A stretch of DNA of 64,000 bases from Malaya genurostris. Lineage: Eukaryota; Arthropoda; Insecta; Diptera; Culicidae. The stretch spans positions 88,035,025 through 88,099,024 of the forward strand of contig NC_080571.1 of assembly GCF_030247185.1 (NCBI RefSeq), in the 5' to 3' direction. Shown piece by piece: positions 1-10,639 of the stretch. Position numbers and translations under genes: made by a program. The notes under the pieces are model-generated. The model had not been told where the DNA came from. It did no database searches and saw only the letters and a list, made by a program, of their open reading frames with translations. Every line of letters starts with the position of its first letter. Position 1 is the first letter of the stretch.

Positions 1-879
1 CGGTTGGAAGACAACGACCCGAAAACTTTTTTGGACATACTGCGTTTCGTGTATTGTGAGAAAATTGAGCTTACGGCCGATAACGTTCGAGAAGTTTACG
101 CCGCATCGAAGAAGTTCTTACTGAAAAATATGTTCGACATAGTAGAGTCTTACTTGATCGAAAATATTAACTCAGATAACGTGCTCCAGAAGTTAATAGA
201 CAATAGTTTTTACGACCTCAAATCAATTGAGGAGAAGTGCTTGCGAATAATTTGTGAGCAACCTCTTCAGTATTTTGAACAAAATGATTTTACAAGCCTG
301 GATCGGAAATCGCTTGAATTAATTGTAAGAGCAAGGAAAATCTATTGCTCAAGTGACAGATTGCTGGATGCTTTGAATACTTGGCAAAAAATGCATGTCG
401 AAGAAGACATCGCGGATATGAAATTAGCTGTCGGGAGACCTAGATTACGATCATGTTGGGATAAAGTAAGATTTTTCGGTACGATTTCCAAAAGTGCAAC
501 TGCTGAGTGGAAAGATATTATGAGAATCAGTAAAACAATAAATTTAGCAGGACTGGGAATTTACTATAAATCCTCGGTGAAAGTAAACACAGGAACTATA
601 AGTATAAGTGAAAACCGCTTTAACGACTCTGAAGAGACATTTACTTTTAAGAACACTTCTTTCAACACATTAAATGTAGCTAATATTTACTTCAAGCCTA
701 GAACGATTATTTCCAGCCAAAGCTATCTAGTAAGTATTTCATTTCGGAATGCAATAGAATTATACTGCATTCAATCGCCTGAATCATTTCAAAAAGACTG
801 CAATCCAAAGTTCGATTCCTCGCCTATCGCTCACTTTTATTGTAAAGCCACAAATTCATCAAAACTATGCGGACTTTGA
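1..879 (+). CDS. BTB-BACK-PHR-like protein, 3' part
   Basis: The reading frame is open from base 1 to a TGA at 877-879, about 292 residues, and has no ATG near its left edge, so the N-terminus lies outside the window. The first 40 residues match the end of a BTB/POZ fold (FLDILRFVYCEKIELT, then NVREVYAASKKFLL). The middle (about residues 50-140) looks like a BACK domain, with the CLRIICEQ helix and RARKIYCSS. The last 140 residues, including INLAGLGIYYKSSVKV, resemble the PHR beta domain of BTBD1/2/3/6-type proteins. Family members are usually CUL3 adaptors that present substrates for ubiquitination in the cytoplasm. A poly(A) signal AATAAA follows at 891-896. There is no stop or frameshift, so this is probably a real gene. 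The exact orthologue is not recognised. Confidence 0.75.
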   Translation, partial: RLEDNDPKTFLDILRFVYCEKIELTADNVREVYAASKKFLLKNMFDIVESYLIENINSDNVLQKLIDNSFYDLKSIEEKCLRIICEQPLQYFEQNDFTSLDRKSLELIVRARKIYCSSDRLLDALNTWQKMHVEEDIADMKLAVGRPRLRSCWDKVRFFGTISKSATAEWKDIMRISKTINLAGLGIYYKSSVKVNTGTISISENRFNDSEETFTFKNTSFNTLNVANIYFKPRTIISSQSYLVSISFRNAIELYCIQSPESFQKDCNPKFDSSPIAHFYCKATNSSKLCGL

Positions 880-890
880 AAAATCGATAA

Positions 891-896
891 AATAAA
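891..896 (+). promoter_or_regulatory. Poly(A) signal of the BTB gene
   Basis: Canonical AATAAA lies 11 bases after the TGA stop of the BTB gene. The short 3' UTR this implies is plausible for a compact insect gene. Confidence 0.5.
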
Positions 897-1037
897 TTAA
901 CTTTTAACCATTCAAATCGATTGAGTTAGTTTTACATTGTGTAAATTGCATTGATCCCTGCATGCTGATCAGTACTGACGCCGGCCAAGTCCGAATGCAG
1001 ATCTACTTGGGGAGCAAGGAAGCTAACAGATTAATAT

Positions 1038-1194
1038 TACGGCAATATATTAAAAAAAAAACAGAACACAATCAACTAAATTTATAATATTGATCCTCAC
1101 GACAACGGGCTGTTCGGATTTTAACCGGCTGTTGTGAGACTCGATATTATACATTTAATTGATTTTGTTCTGTTTTTTTTAACATACTGCCGTA
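1038..1194. repeat. Long imperfect hairpin (foldback element)
   Basis: Arms at about 1038-1106 and 1131-1194 are reverse complements over some 64 bases. Outer ends are TACGGCAATAT and its partner in the right arm; inner ends are GACAAC and GTTGTG. The loop is about 24 bases. Both arms contain an A/T homopolymer and an ACAGAACA-type block. There is no ORF. It could be a small foldback MITE or a hairpin RNA source such as a miRNA or siRNA precursor. No clear target duplication was found. Confidence 0.6.
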
Positions 1195-1877
1195 GTACTG
1201 GTAAAACATCACTCGATTATCACCAATCGAACCCGAAAAAAATAGTTCAAACGTACCCCGACTAATCGGCGGAGTTTAGTCAAGCCCGATATTTAGTAAG
1301 GAGAAATATAATAAGATTGTAAATGAGAAAAATATAAAATCTCTATGGAACGATCTCACATGTATCCTGTTTTCCCTATTCTGTAATTGCTGTTAATGAC
1401 GGGGGATGACACACCAAATTACAACTTGTTGATTGTTTTTGAACAAAATTTAATTTGAAAGAGAGAGCGTCAGAACTACGAAAGAGAACATCACATCGAT
1501 TTCTCAGAAATCGCTGAACCGATTTAAACAAACTCATGTTGAAATAAATTGACTAAAGCGCTATATGAACCCTTAATTCACCGAGATCCATCTTCATTGT
1601 TCTTTGAAAACTAGTTGAAAATTGTAAATTCTGGAAACTAGTTATTAGAAGTTACGAAAAATCTTTTTAGTAGCGGTCCCAAGCTTTGAAACTGAGTTTA
1701 CAAGGATATTTCCAAGATAACTAGGAAAATTTTCACAAATGGAAGAACGGTTTTAAATGAAAGGTATAAATGGGTAGTTGTTTTGTTTTTTTATTGTCTT
1801 CGATTAGAATTAGTCTATCGCACAAACAGTGTCTTCTTCAATACACACACTTATTATTTTCAGTTTAAACGATGATG
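1195..1877. other. No gene seen; old repeat debris
   Basis: AT-rich stretch without a supported ORF. Around 1500-1540 it carries a degraded copy of the family A phrase for CTCAGAAATCGCTGAACCGA. Nothing else was recognised. Confidence 0.4.
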
Positions 1878-1879
1878 TA

Positions 1880-3130
1880 ACACATGGATGAATAAGTCCC
1901 GAGACTAACAATGGAAACAACATTTTTTTTGCAAATTTTTTTTTATTCATCAACATAATCACCTTTTAGGGTGATAAAATGGTTCCAACGTTTTTCCAAT
2001 TTTTCAATACCATGTTTATAAAAAAAATTTATCTTTTGCTTCAAAATAAGCTTCAGTTTCAGCGATGACCTCCTCATTTGAGCCAAATCTTCTACCCTGT
2101 AGCATTTTTTTTTAAGATCAGCAAAGAGCCAGTAGTCAAAACCCAATTCGTTCAATTTCGCCATTGTTTTCATCGACTTGTGACGGCAGGGTGCATTGTC
2201 TTGATGAAAAAGGATTTTTTTTCTCTGCATGTGCGGTCGTTTTTTGCGATTTCCTTCTTCAAACTCACCAGTAAGTCAATATAATAATCACTGTTGATCG
2301 ATTTACCTTTTTCGAGGTAGTCAATGAAAATCACGCCATGCGTATCCCAAAAAACTGACGCCATGACTTAGCCAGCTGACTGCTGCGTTTTCGGACGCTT
2401 CGGACGGCTTTCGCCAGCTGTACGCCACTCAGATGACTGCCGCTTTGACTCTGGAGTGTAGTGATGTATCCATGTTTCGTCCATGGTCACGTAACGATGC
2501 AAGAAATCTTTTTTGTTGCGAGTAAATAGCGATAAACTGCTTTCTGAATCATCGACTCGTTGCTGTTTTTGTTCCATCGAAAGCAATCGCGGCACCCACT
2601 TGGAGAAAACCTTTTTCATGTTCAATTTTTCATGAAGGATAGTAAATACACTTTCATATGATATCTGTGTCATCTCAGCAATCTCGCGGAGCTTAATTTA
2701 CGATCTTTCATTATAATTTTTGTCACTTCACTCACATTTTCCGGTGTAACGGCTTCCACAGGTCTAACCGAGCGTTTCGCGTCATTTGTGTCGGTACGAC
2801 CACGTTTAAACTCGGCGAACCACCGACAAATCGTTGCTTTTAATGGACAAGAGTCCGGATAACATTTTTCAATCCATTGTTTCGCTTGCACGGTGTTTTT
2901 ACCCATTAAAAAACAATGTTTTATCAAAACACGAAACTCGGTTTTTTCCATTTTTTAAACAAACTACAAAACGACTTTACTCCAACCTCGATAACTCAGC
3001 TGTTTCTGGTCGGATCGACCTAAAATTTTGACCCGTTTCAAGCAAAGGTTAGTACTCTAGAAAGACGTGGTTACTGGTTTACTACGAACGCCATATCTGT
3101 TTTAGTCTCGGGACTTATTGATCCATGTGT
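1880..3130 (-). mobile_element. Irritans-type mariner, full-length, TA target
   Basis: A complete 1251-bp element. Its terminal inverted repeats begin ACACATGGATSAATAAGTCC and are flanked by TA at 1878-1879 and 3131-3132, as expected for mariner. The length is normal for the family (about 1.25-1.3 kb). Transposase fragments run on the minus strand between the ends. A second, internally deleted copy of the same family lies at 31118-32035 in the opposite orientation. Confidence 0.92.
1943..2951 (-). pseudogene. Mariner transposase (D34D type), frameshifted
   Basis: This would be the cut-and-paste transposase of the 1880-3130 element. Reading starts at 2951 (MEKTEFRVLIKHCFLMGKN, helix-turn-helix DNA-binding part), continues in a second frame with the first catalytic Asp in VTMDETWIHHYTPES, and then in further frames with VFWDTHGVIFIDYLEKGKSI, the second Asp in FHQDNAPC and the third Asp in FDYWLFADLK. 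The protein is broken into at least four frames. Compared with the 31-kb copy, about 15 codons just before DYWLFADLK, including the PYSPD segment, are deleted. The motif set and order match the irritans (Himar1-like) subfamily. It cannot make an active enzyme. Confidence 0.88.
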
Positions 3131-3132
3131 TA

Positions 3133-3480
3133 CACTATTGAAACGGCGTTAACAAACATCCATGGGATTGTTATAGCCACATTGCAAGCTTTAAAAAAAT
3201 TCCGATATCAACAATGATCTACCCAGCATACGTAAATTATTTGTTTTACTATTTTTGACTGGGGTAATCGTTGTTATTCGGTAGTGAATCGAAAACAAAG
3301 AGCCTTTGAAATAATACTAATCCAATTTACAGAATATGTTGATTGACGCGAGTAACTGTAACTGATATATTTTGATAACGAACGACAATTCACTGCCCAG
3401 ATCATTCACGAATTGCATGAGACGGAGTGGTCCTAAATGGCTTCCTTGTATCAACTCGTGAAGAACAGAAAAAGTCTACT
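3133..3480. other. No gene seen between the two mariners
   Basis: AT-rich stretch lacking ORFs, tandem repeats or recognisable element ends. Confidence 0.35.
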
Positions 3481-4400
3481 CACTTGATGCACGTTGAGAT
3501 TATTCCAACTTGGTAGTCATATCATTTACTTTGGCTATTCCCGGTTTCAGGTTGCAGAAATAATAGTCGTAAACTACCAAAGGAAACTAACGTGTTGCTC
3601 TTGTGTACCGGTGCATTGTCTCGAACAATGATTCGGTCTTCAATCGCTTCAATAATCCACACTTATACTTTCTGTCGATAATGTTTTTTTTACTTTTTCG
3701 AGATAATACACGAAAAGTTCACCATGACAATCCTAGAGAACCTTCATGACCTCTCCGTTCCACATAGCCTCTATAGGCCGCTTCGTCAATCAGGTTTCGT
3801 CAACAGTTACCAACTGACACCAAAATTCCAGCCGAATATGTTTCTGCCTAGCCAAACATGCTTCCGAAGATCGCTCGCGTTCGTCTTTATTATGTACTCC
3901 GACAAAAATCGATGCAATCTTCAATTGAATCGACTCGCTTTCTGTATTAGTTAGTAAGTTACACAATACAAGTAGGTTTACAATTTTTCCTACACAAAAA
4001 TCACAGAATTGCGGAAGCAAATTATGTCTTGATGGTAATAACTACATCATGTATATAATAGGGCTGAGAAGTTACCAGCTGAACACCCAATTTAAATCTT
4101 AAAAATTTAATTTTAACTTATGTTTCAATAAATATTCATTTAAGAAATGCTGAATGCAGTTCCCAGTGGCAGAACATCTTTCTTATTTGCAGAATCTGAT
4201 TCGAACTATTGCGTGTGCGCTCAGTATTAATCTTTATGGCATCTGTTTGCTCGCGAACCATCACTTTCCGGTCATTCAGCATCATTGTATGTAGTTTTGA
4301 CAATTTCCTGTGTAACCGCACTGTAGAGCCAACCGCTGCGAACTTTATCGACAGTGAAGTTTCGATTACCACGAAACTCTCAAAACCACTATTTCACTGT
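3480..4400 (-). pseudogene. Second, older mariner transposase relic
   Basis: Minus-strand coding debris of a mariner different from the 1880 copy. The N-terminal part lies at 4136-4372 (MMLNDRKVMVREQTDAIKI, helix-turn-helix region). It resumes at about 3895 with ERERSSEACLARQKH and FWCQLVTVDET (first catalytic Asp), then GELFVYYLEKVKK, VRDNAPVHKSN (second Asp) and SDYYFCNLKP (third Asp). Several stops and frame changes are present. The two halves are separated by a LINE 3' end at about 3893-4133 in the opposite orientation, so the LINE landed in an already resident mariner. No terminal repeats were found. Confidence 0.7.
3893..4133 (+). mobile_element. Jockey/Juan-like LINE 3' end inside mariner relic
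   Basis: The + strand encodes the last residues of a Jockey-type reverse transcriptase (QKSMQSSIEST, then a stop) followed by a 3' UTR and an AATAAA near 4126. The same sequence is present on the minus strand at 46123-46390, where it continues into clear reverse-transcriptase C-terminal code; that is what identifies it. It is strongly 5'-truncated, as is usual for target-primed insertions. No confident target duplication was seen. Confidence 0.65.
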
Positions 4401-4513
4401 GTAATCGGATGGAGCACTAGCCCCATACTATTTATCCAACTTTTGCCTCCCGAAAATGTCCTTTTAAAGAACGAAAATCTTGTATGCATAAAGTTTTAAG
4501 ACATATATAAAAA

Positions 4514-5402
4514 AACCTGTTTTAATCCACCTAGTGGTGTAATGATGCCTTTCTCATATATAAAACTAGGGTATTCTATTCAAAATGTTTCTTTTCGACT
4601 TCTGAAAGAAACCAAGGGATTGTTTGTGCATTAGCTAGTATAACATGAAGAATGAAACAGTTCTCTGATCGGTTAGGCCATCCATTAGAAAACGAAGTGT
4701 GTTCACTATTATATGTACTACCAGCACCGGAACCTGAGAACTGGTATAGTTGAAGTCGGTTCGTACGGCCACCAACTAACATGACGTACAAACTCTACCA
4801 GTTTTTATTCAAATTTTGAAGATTCTATACGTACTCTAAACGACGATTGAAATTTTCGTTGTACCCAAAAAGATGCAGTAATTTTTGGACAAACCATAAG
4901 ACCTTTGTTTTGACTCAAAGGTTGGGAATAACGGTTTTGAGTCCAGTTTTGAATTTTTTACGGTTTTTGTTTCGCCGGTTTAAGAAAAGACCTTACCCTA
5001 TAACTCCAGAACTGGATGAAATTCAGGAATTCCTTATGTGATCTTTCATTTGAATATAAGTTTGTGGAAATCGGTCAAACCATCGCTGAGAAAAGTGAGT
5101 GAGATCTAGTTTGGAATATATGACCACTATTTCCAGTACTTCCGGAATCGGAGACCGGGAATCAGGATAGCTGTAGTCGGTTTGTTTAGTTGTCTACTGA
5201 TAATGGCTATCGATTTGTGTAGTTTTGAGACCAGTTTAGAATTTTTTTTTTGTTTCGCCAGTTTAAGTAACGGTGTACAATATTGAACACACTTTACCAT
5301 ATAACTTCGGAACCGGAACTCGGATCCGGATGAAATTCAGGATTTACATATGGGATCAAAATCGGTTTAGCCATATCCTAGGAAACCTAAAGGGATTATT
5401 TG

Positions 5403-5405
<3 letters not shown>
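4514..5405 (-). repeat. Family A dispersed repeat, minus copy
   Basis: Begins with the family end signature CACCTAGTGGTGTAATGATG followed by CCTTTCTCATATA and carries the internal phrases GGAACCGGAA, TCGGATCCGGATGAAATTCA and AAATCGGTTTAGCCAT. The right end runs into an AC microsatellite, the usual place for one in this family, but instead of the other family end an RTE-like LINE fragment follows. Confidence 0.7.

Positions 5406-5452
<47 letters not shown>
5406..5452. repeat. (AC)n microsatellite
   Basis: About 23 uninterrupted AC units at the junction between the family A copy and the RTE-like LINE fragment. Confidence 0.95.
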
Positions 5453-5454
<2 letters not shown>

Positions 5455-5985
5455 TCCCGTCCAACAAAGTTCCTGCAGTGCTACGACATCGAAGCCGCGG
5501 ATTTGAAGCTCATCATGCAGCATTCGGTCGTATCCTGGAAAGTCAAGCGATTTGCAGTTCCATGTGCCAAGCTTCCAATCGTAGTCCTTATTTCGTCGCG
5601 TAGGTCTTTGCCGATTCTTCCGAGTCGTATTTATATCCTGATTATTCGTAACAAGTGTTTTCCGGGCGGCTTGTTAGGCCTGCACCAACCTCCTGTCTCG
5701 CCGGTGGGCCATCGTGTCAGCACTGTTTAGAGTCCCACACTGACACAAGGACGGTAATCAGCCGCTCCTAACATGGAGAACAGACGCTGTTTCGAGCCGC
5801 CCCAACATGGGGAACAGACGCTCGGGTACGCTCGCTCTTTGTAAAGAGAAGGCAAGCTCCCCCTTCTTTGTCATCATACGACCAAGGTCCCACCGGGGTT
5901 GGTTACCCGATCTTTCCTATGGTTGGTCGTACCCCAGCCGGCACCGCGGAGAGATAGGGATAGGAGTTACTGGGGCCTGAATTGC
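5453..5985 (-). mobile_element. 5' fragment of an RTE-like LINE with endonuclease start
   Basis: On the minus strand a frame is open from 5673 to 5453 without frameshift. It reads KLGTWNCKSLDFPG and then HDELQIRGFDVVALQELCW, the N-terminal signature of an apurinic-like endonuclease (family pattern GTWN-RSL ... DIAALQE-RW) found in RTE-type non-LTR retrotransposons. A GC-rich region of about 300 bases upstream (5680-5985), with a repeated phrase around CATGGGGAACAGACGCT, looks like its 5' UTR. The element is cut at the AC repeat, so most of the endonuclease and all of the reverse transcriptase are missing. Most LINE remnants are 5'-truncated, so a 5' end without its 3' end is unusual. Confidence 0.65.
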
Positions 5986-5989
5986 GCAT

Positions 5990-6940
5990 TGTCCAGTCGT
6001 TTACCAACCGGTGTAATGATGCACTTCTCATATTACTTATATTTTCAAAAACACCACTAGAAGATTCTGTCAAGATTTTTTCTTTCAAACTTAAATAGAA
6101 TCAAAAACTTTCCTTGTGTATGAACTGCCATAACCTTTTCAATTTGTGAACAGTTATGTCAAGTTAATTTAGATCTAAATGTGGTTACCCTGCACGCTAT
6201 ATAAAATTGAACAAAGCACGCTGTGTGCTAGGTCGTGGTGTTTTCTTCTTCCGCATCAGCACGTACAGATTCTTTCCGGTTTTGCATCATTTTGTATTAC
6301 AGTTTGAAAGTTCTGATACTCATCGCCATATAATAAAAGCTATAATTTGAATCATGATTCGTGCAAATCGGTTTAAACGTTGCTGAGAAATCGAAGTAGG
6401 TTCCGGTTTTGGAGCTTTCCTTCACTATTATCGGTGCGTTCGAAAGCAGATTTATATATTCACTAACTAACAAGGTCTGCCAACTAGATGTAACTAACCA
6501 GTAAGGTTTATGAAAATTAGCATATCGATGATTTTTTTCACTTATCGCGCTGTAATTCCGGAACCGAAAGTCGGATCTGCTTAAACTTCTCTGGGACTTT
6601 TTAAGAATATCAAGACCTTTTATTTTCATATTAGTTTGTAAAAATCGGTGTTGAAATTTCCGAGAAAATTCAGTGCGCATTTTCTTATAGATTTTCACAT
6701 ATTGCATTGTACATCCGGAATCGGAATTCGGATCGGGATAAAATTCAAAAGCGATCTATGGAACCATGGGACCTTTCATTGAATCTGAGTTTGTGAAAAT
6801 CGGATCAGCTATTCTGAGAAAATCGAATGACATTATTTGTCACATACACACAGACATTTTGTGATCACGACGAACTGAGTATTCAACGGTATATGACGCT
6901 TATTGGTTTTCACAGTGATTGCATAGCCTTTCATATGAGT
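5990..6940 (-). repeat. Family A dispersed repeat, minus copy
   Basis: Left end has the family signature CCGGTGTAATGATGCACTTC. Internal modules with GGAACCGAAAGTCGGATC occur near 6560 and 6720. The right end has CACATACACACAGACATTTT and the family terminus TTCACAGTGATTGCATAGCC. The sequence GACATTATTTGT at 6829-6840 is the unoccupied version of the site hit by the DD37E element at 49438. Confidence 0.7.
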
Positions 6941-6944
6941 GCTA

Positions 6945-7590
6945 ACATGAGCATAACACTTAATTCAAGATGATTTGTAAAGCCTGGTTGATTGCATTCT
7001 TCATGTTTGAAGTGAAACACAGTCGTTATAGAATAATTTTATAGTTTTAGTTTGGGATTCATTTCGGATTCCATGTTACTTAGTTAATAACAATGTTAAG
7101 CATCTACGCAACGGCGAACTGCAGATCGAGGGGATGTTTTTCGCAGCTAATGTCAACGTTTTTCTTTTGTTGTTGTTGTTTATCGTGCTGCTTTTTTCGC
7201 AACCCTTCTTTCTTTGTCTGAATTCCTTTTGGTTTTTTAGTAGGCGATAATTTCCCTTGCATTGTGTATTGTTTTTCTTGTTCCTTTTCTGTGATTTTTC
7301 GAAACTTTTCGATCGATGTAAAAATTGATGTTTTGCAATCCAATCAAAAATTATCACTCAGACACGCTGGAAAATCCTTTAAGTACGACATCGTGGGTGT
7401 TGGTTTTGTGCCATCACATCTATTTTCAAAAAATGACTTGCCGTTTACTCAGATCGATGTAAGCTACATAAATGCACAACACATTTCAAAGTCGAAGCTG
7501 TGACGAATCGAAAAAACCTAGCCACGTATTATTCAAGCGATTTTCCTTCAGCTTCAAAATAAATTATGCGTCTGTCGAATCTGAAAATAC
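6945..7590. other. No supported gene
   Basis: Overlapping lysine- and asparagine-rich ORFs on the minus strand (7076-7357) reflect AT-rich sequence. No family was recognised and no element ends were seen. Confidence 0.3.
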
Positions 7591-7595
7591 TCTGA

Positions 7596-8760
7596 AATCT
7601 TTTTTAATACACCTAGTGGTGAAAGGCATCTCTCATATTATTTATATTTCCAAAAATATCGCTGAAAGATACTTTCAAGAATTTTTTTTTCGATCCTGAT
7701 TAAAATAAGAAATTTTCTTTGGGTATAAACTAACATTAACCTTTTCAATTTGTAAACAGTTATGTCAAGCTAAAAAGAATTTTTCTTTATTTTGCATCGT
7801 CATATGATATGCACAGATAAAAATATTTTGTGAATTAACATTTATTTTCATGCACATATTTGGAACAGGTAATTGAATGGAAAGTTACATTACAAAACTA
7901 AGCGATTTATAAATATACAGCTTTGTTCAATGAAAAAGTAAATGCATTTCAATGTAATTTTCCATCAATCATGGTTTGAAATCAGATTTTCGTTTCAACT
8001 GAAGTATGTTTAATAGTACTATTGGTTTACATGCCGTGTAAGTTTCATCTCTTCTTTCTGTGTGATTAACCGGTATAGCTGAGATCGATTCGTTTGGTCA
8101 GCCACTAGCATAACCTATAAATTGGAACAGTTTTGAACCAGATTAAGAATTTTGACGTTTTTTTTGCATTATCTATATTTCCTGAACCGGAAGCCAAAAC
8201 TCGATAAAATTCTTCATCAACTTATGAAAACATAATACTTTTCACTTAAATTTGAATTTGCGAATCGGTTAGGTCGTTTCTAAGAAATTAGAGTGGTTGG
8301 AGCATACGAGCACATTCCCGGTACTTCCGGAACCAGGAACGATAATCTGGTATACCAAAAATCTACGCATTTGGTCATCAACTAACCATACCTGCCCAAT
8401 TGAATAATTGTACGTCTATTTAAATGTATTTGTCCAATTTTTCCGTGCCATGTATAAAAACACTCTCGCGGAAATGAAATTTTTATACTTATCAGCCTGT
8501 AATTCCGGAACCGAAAGTCGTACCCCGGATGAAATTCGGTAGGGTTATATGGAGCAATAATTTGGTAATTCGTTGAACAAACTCGTTATTTAGAAACGAC
8601 CACAGCAAATTGTTCCCGATAGTGGGAAGGCATCTAAATCCTATGACTGAAAATAACGACAATAGATTTACAACGCAATATAAAACATGCTCCAAAGTTT
8701 GTTTATCCATATGATTGAGCAACAACTGTCGGCTGTACGTTGCCGGCAATGGCTTCCGTA
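7596..8760 (-). repeat. Family A dispersed repeat, diverged minus copy
   Basis: Starts with CACCTAGTGGTGAAAGGCAT at about 7607, contains GGTATAAACTAACATTAACC, which is the empty version of the hAT target at 45422, and ends in diverged modules around 8500 (CCGGAACCGAAAGTCG). Divergence is higher than in the 20-kb and 30-kb copies, so this is an older insertion. Confidence 0.55.
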
Positions 8761-8825
8761 CTTTCCAGATCGCTTTTATTACCTACCATAAAATTCTATT
8801 TTCTCCGGAATCTAGCCCCCGATGA

Positions 8826-9047
8826 CACCGCCGAACGGTTCAATCCGTGACCACTAGCAAAACTGACGATCCGATCCAGGATCCCGTGAACAGTGCAGTG
8901 GCAAAGCTTATGGAGCTTTGTTCCGATTTCCATTTCGCTCCAGCGCGGAAGCCTCCTCACATGCGGTATCGAGATTTTCCGAAGCAGAGCTTCAACTATT
9001 TCAATTTAGACGAAAGCAATCAAAATCAACTTACGTTCATGTACTGA
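8826..9047 (+). CDS. Possible terminal exon, unknown protein
   Basis: A frame open from 8826 to a TGA at 9045-9047 encodes about 70 residues of balanced composition (SAVAKLMELCSDFHFAPA, HMRYRDFPKQSFNYFNLDES). It is not repeat-derived as far as can be seen, and AATAAA overlaps the stop at 9047-9052. Acceptor-like CTAG and CCAG sites lie at the left side. I do not recognise the protein. It could be a last exon, a pseudogene piece or chance. Confidence 0.2.
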   Translation, partial: HRRTVQSVTTSKTDDPIQDPVNSAVAKLMELCSDFHFAPARKPPHMRYRDFPKQSFNYFNLDESNQNQLTFMY

Positions 9048-9059
9048 ATAAACTATACA

Positions 9060-10620
9060 GGGGTAGCAAAAAAAGGTTGTAAAAGTTTCACTATGGGAAA
9101 AAATGTGAATGACTCGTTGGCTTGTTGTTATCCTTTCTTGTCTGTCGATATTCTAGTCATTCTACAGTTTCCTGTGAGTGAATTTTTGATGCCTGTACCA
9201 GATACGTTGAAAAATTCAAACCTTGGAAAAGGAAACCGGTTACTTTAACGTACTCTAAAAATAAATAACGATTGTTTTGATGAACTCAAAATTCGCTGCA
9301 AGTTTACAACACCTTGCGTCTTCAATTAGTGAAGATTGCGGAAATTGATTTCTTGTACAGGAAAAGTAAACCACTGCCATAAATTTTCGAAACCACCCTA
9401 ACTTGTTCGTGTTTTTTACAGTGTTCCACTCGGAAGCAAGCATAATGCCACAAGATTGTCTCTATTCATCGGCAGCGATGCATATCGCAATCCGGTCATG
9501 ATTAGGGAGGTTGGAATCATCTGAGAATGTATTCTTCGGAGCGACTCACTCGCTGCATAGGTAGTACCCATAGAACTCAAGGATTACACGTACACTACAG
9601 CTAAGGTAGTCTACCAATATTTCGACCGAAAAGGGTGAACGCGGAAAACCGTCTGGTGATACTGAAAGTATTTGAGTACGTAGGCAATTCAAAGTCACAG
9701 TCAGGAATAATGACAATGTGAAACTTCTGAAAGATCGAAAACTCGGACCGGTACCCTTAGTACGAGCGCGATGAATGAAGCTTTCAATTTTGCATCAGTC
9801 AGCCACACACTGACACACAAACGAGCCAACTGCATTCCAGGAAGCAAGTACGGAAGCTGCTCCCTTTCTACGAAAGTAATCTTCACGAAATTGAAAACTA
9901 AACTATTTTTATTGCAACTGCAATGTACCGTTTTTAATATAATTTTATGCATTTTTCACTTCTTTGCTACCCGGGAAACGATGAAGGCTGGATAACTTTC
10001 GGGCGAAATAAAAAATAACACTCGATGATTATGTTGATGATGAAATTGCCACCGGAGGAGGATAACAACGGAGAATGGCAATTGAATTCACCCATGCGGA
10101 GAGTTCTTGATTTCACTGATTCAAATGCATTAAATTAATTGGAATTTACGTACCTTCAATGTAATGGATGAAACGTAGCCTTTATAATTCGTTGTTAAAA
10201 TTGTTTCGAGATTTCATTGAAACACGGTTTTTCTTACGATGGACGACGTTTTTGTTTTTTATATAGGGATCAAATTTTGTACCTCGACACATTCTAATCA
10301 TGCCTTGAATATTGAAAATCAGTGATGGCATTTCACTAGAGAAATACATCAGCGTGTAAGTTTCATGTCTACACTGAGGATGCAGCCGGTGAACAACGTA
10401 CAAAAAGGAAAGTGCAATTCTTTTTAGTGTCACATAGACAGTTTTTAGTGTGCACTTGTGTTTGAAGAAGCTAGTGCGAGTGAACCACATTCTTCTCGCA
10501 TGAATCGCTCTCACGTGCTCTCGTCTAAATACACCTAAGTGTGGATTGACACGTGAACTGGTGAGCGAACACTTGTGTGATTGCTTCACTATGGGGCGCC
10601 TTTTCAAAATTTACCTTGTA
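9060..10620. other. No supported gene
   Basis: Mixed-composition DNA with several short ORFs on both strands, including a 141-codon minus ORF at 10182-10607 with no recognisable family. The last 20 bases (10604-10621) are the left half of a dispersed repeat that was split by the LINE at 10640; its uninterrupted relative is at 30721. Confidence 0.3.
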
Positions 10621-10639
10621 CAAGAATGGGTAGAACTTA

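Noticed and set aside
968..1010. Similarity to 20065-20110 (TGATCAGTAC, CGGCC, CCGAA)
   Set aside because: Only about 50 bases with mismatches; too short to define an element, perhaps fragments of one old repeat.
10182..10607. 141-codon minus-strand ORF
   Set aside because: No known domain, composition unlike a conserved protein, and its right end runs into a dispersed repeat next to the LINE.
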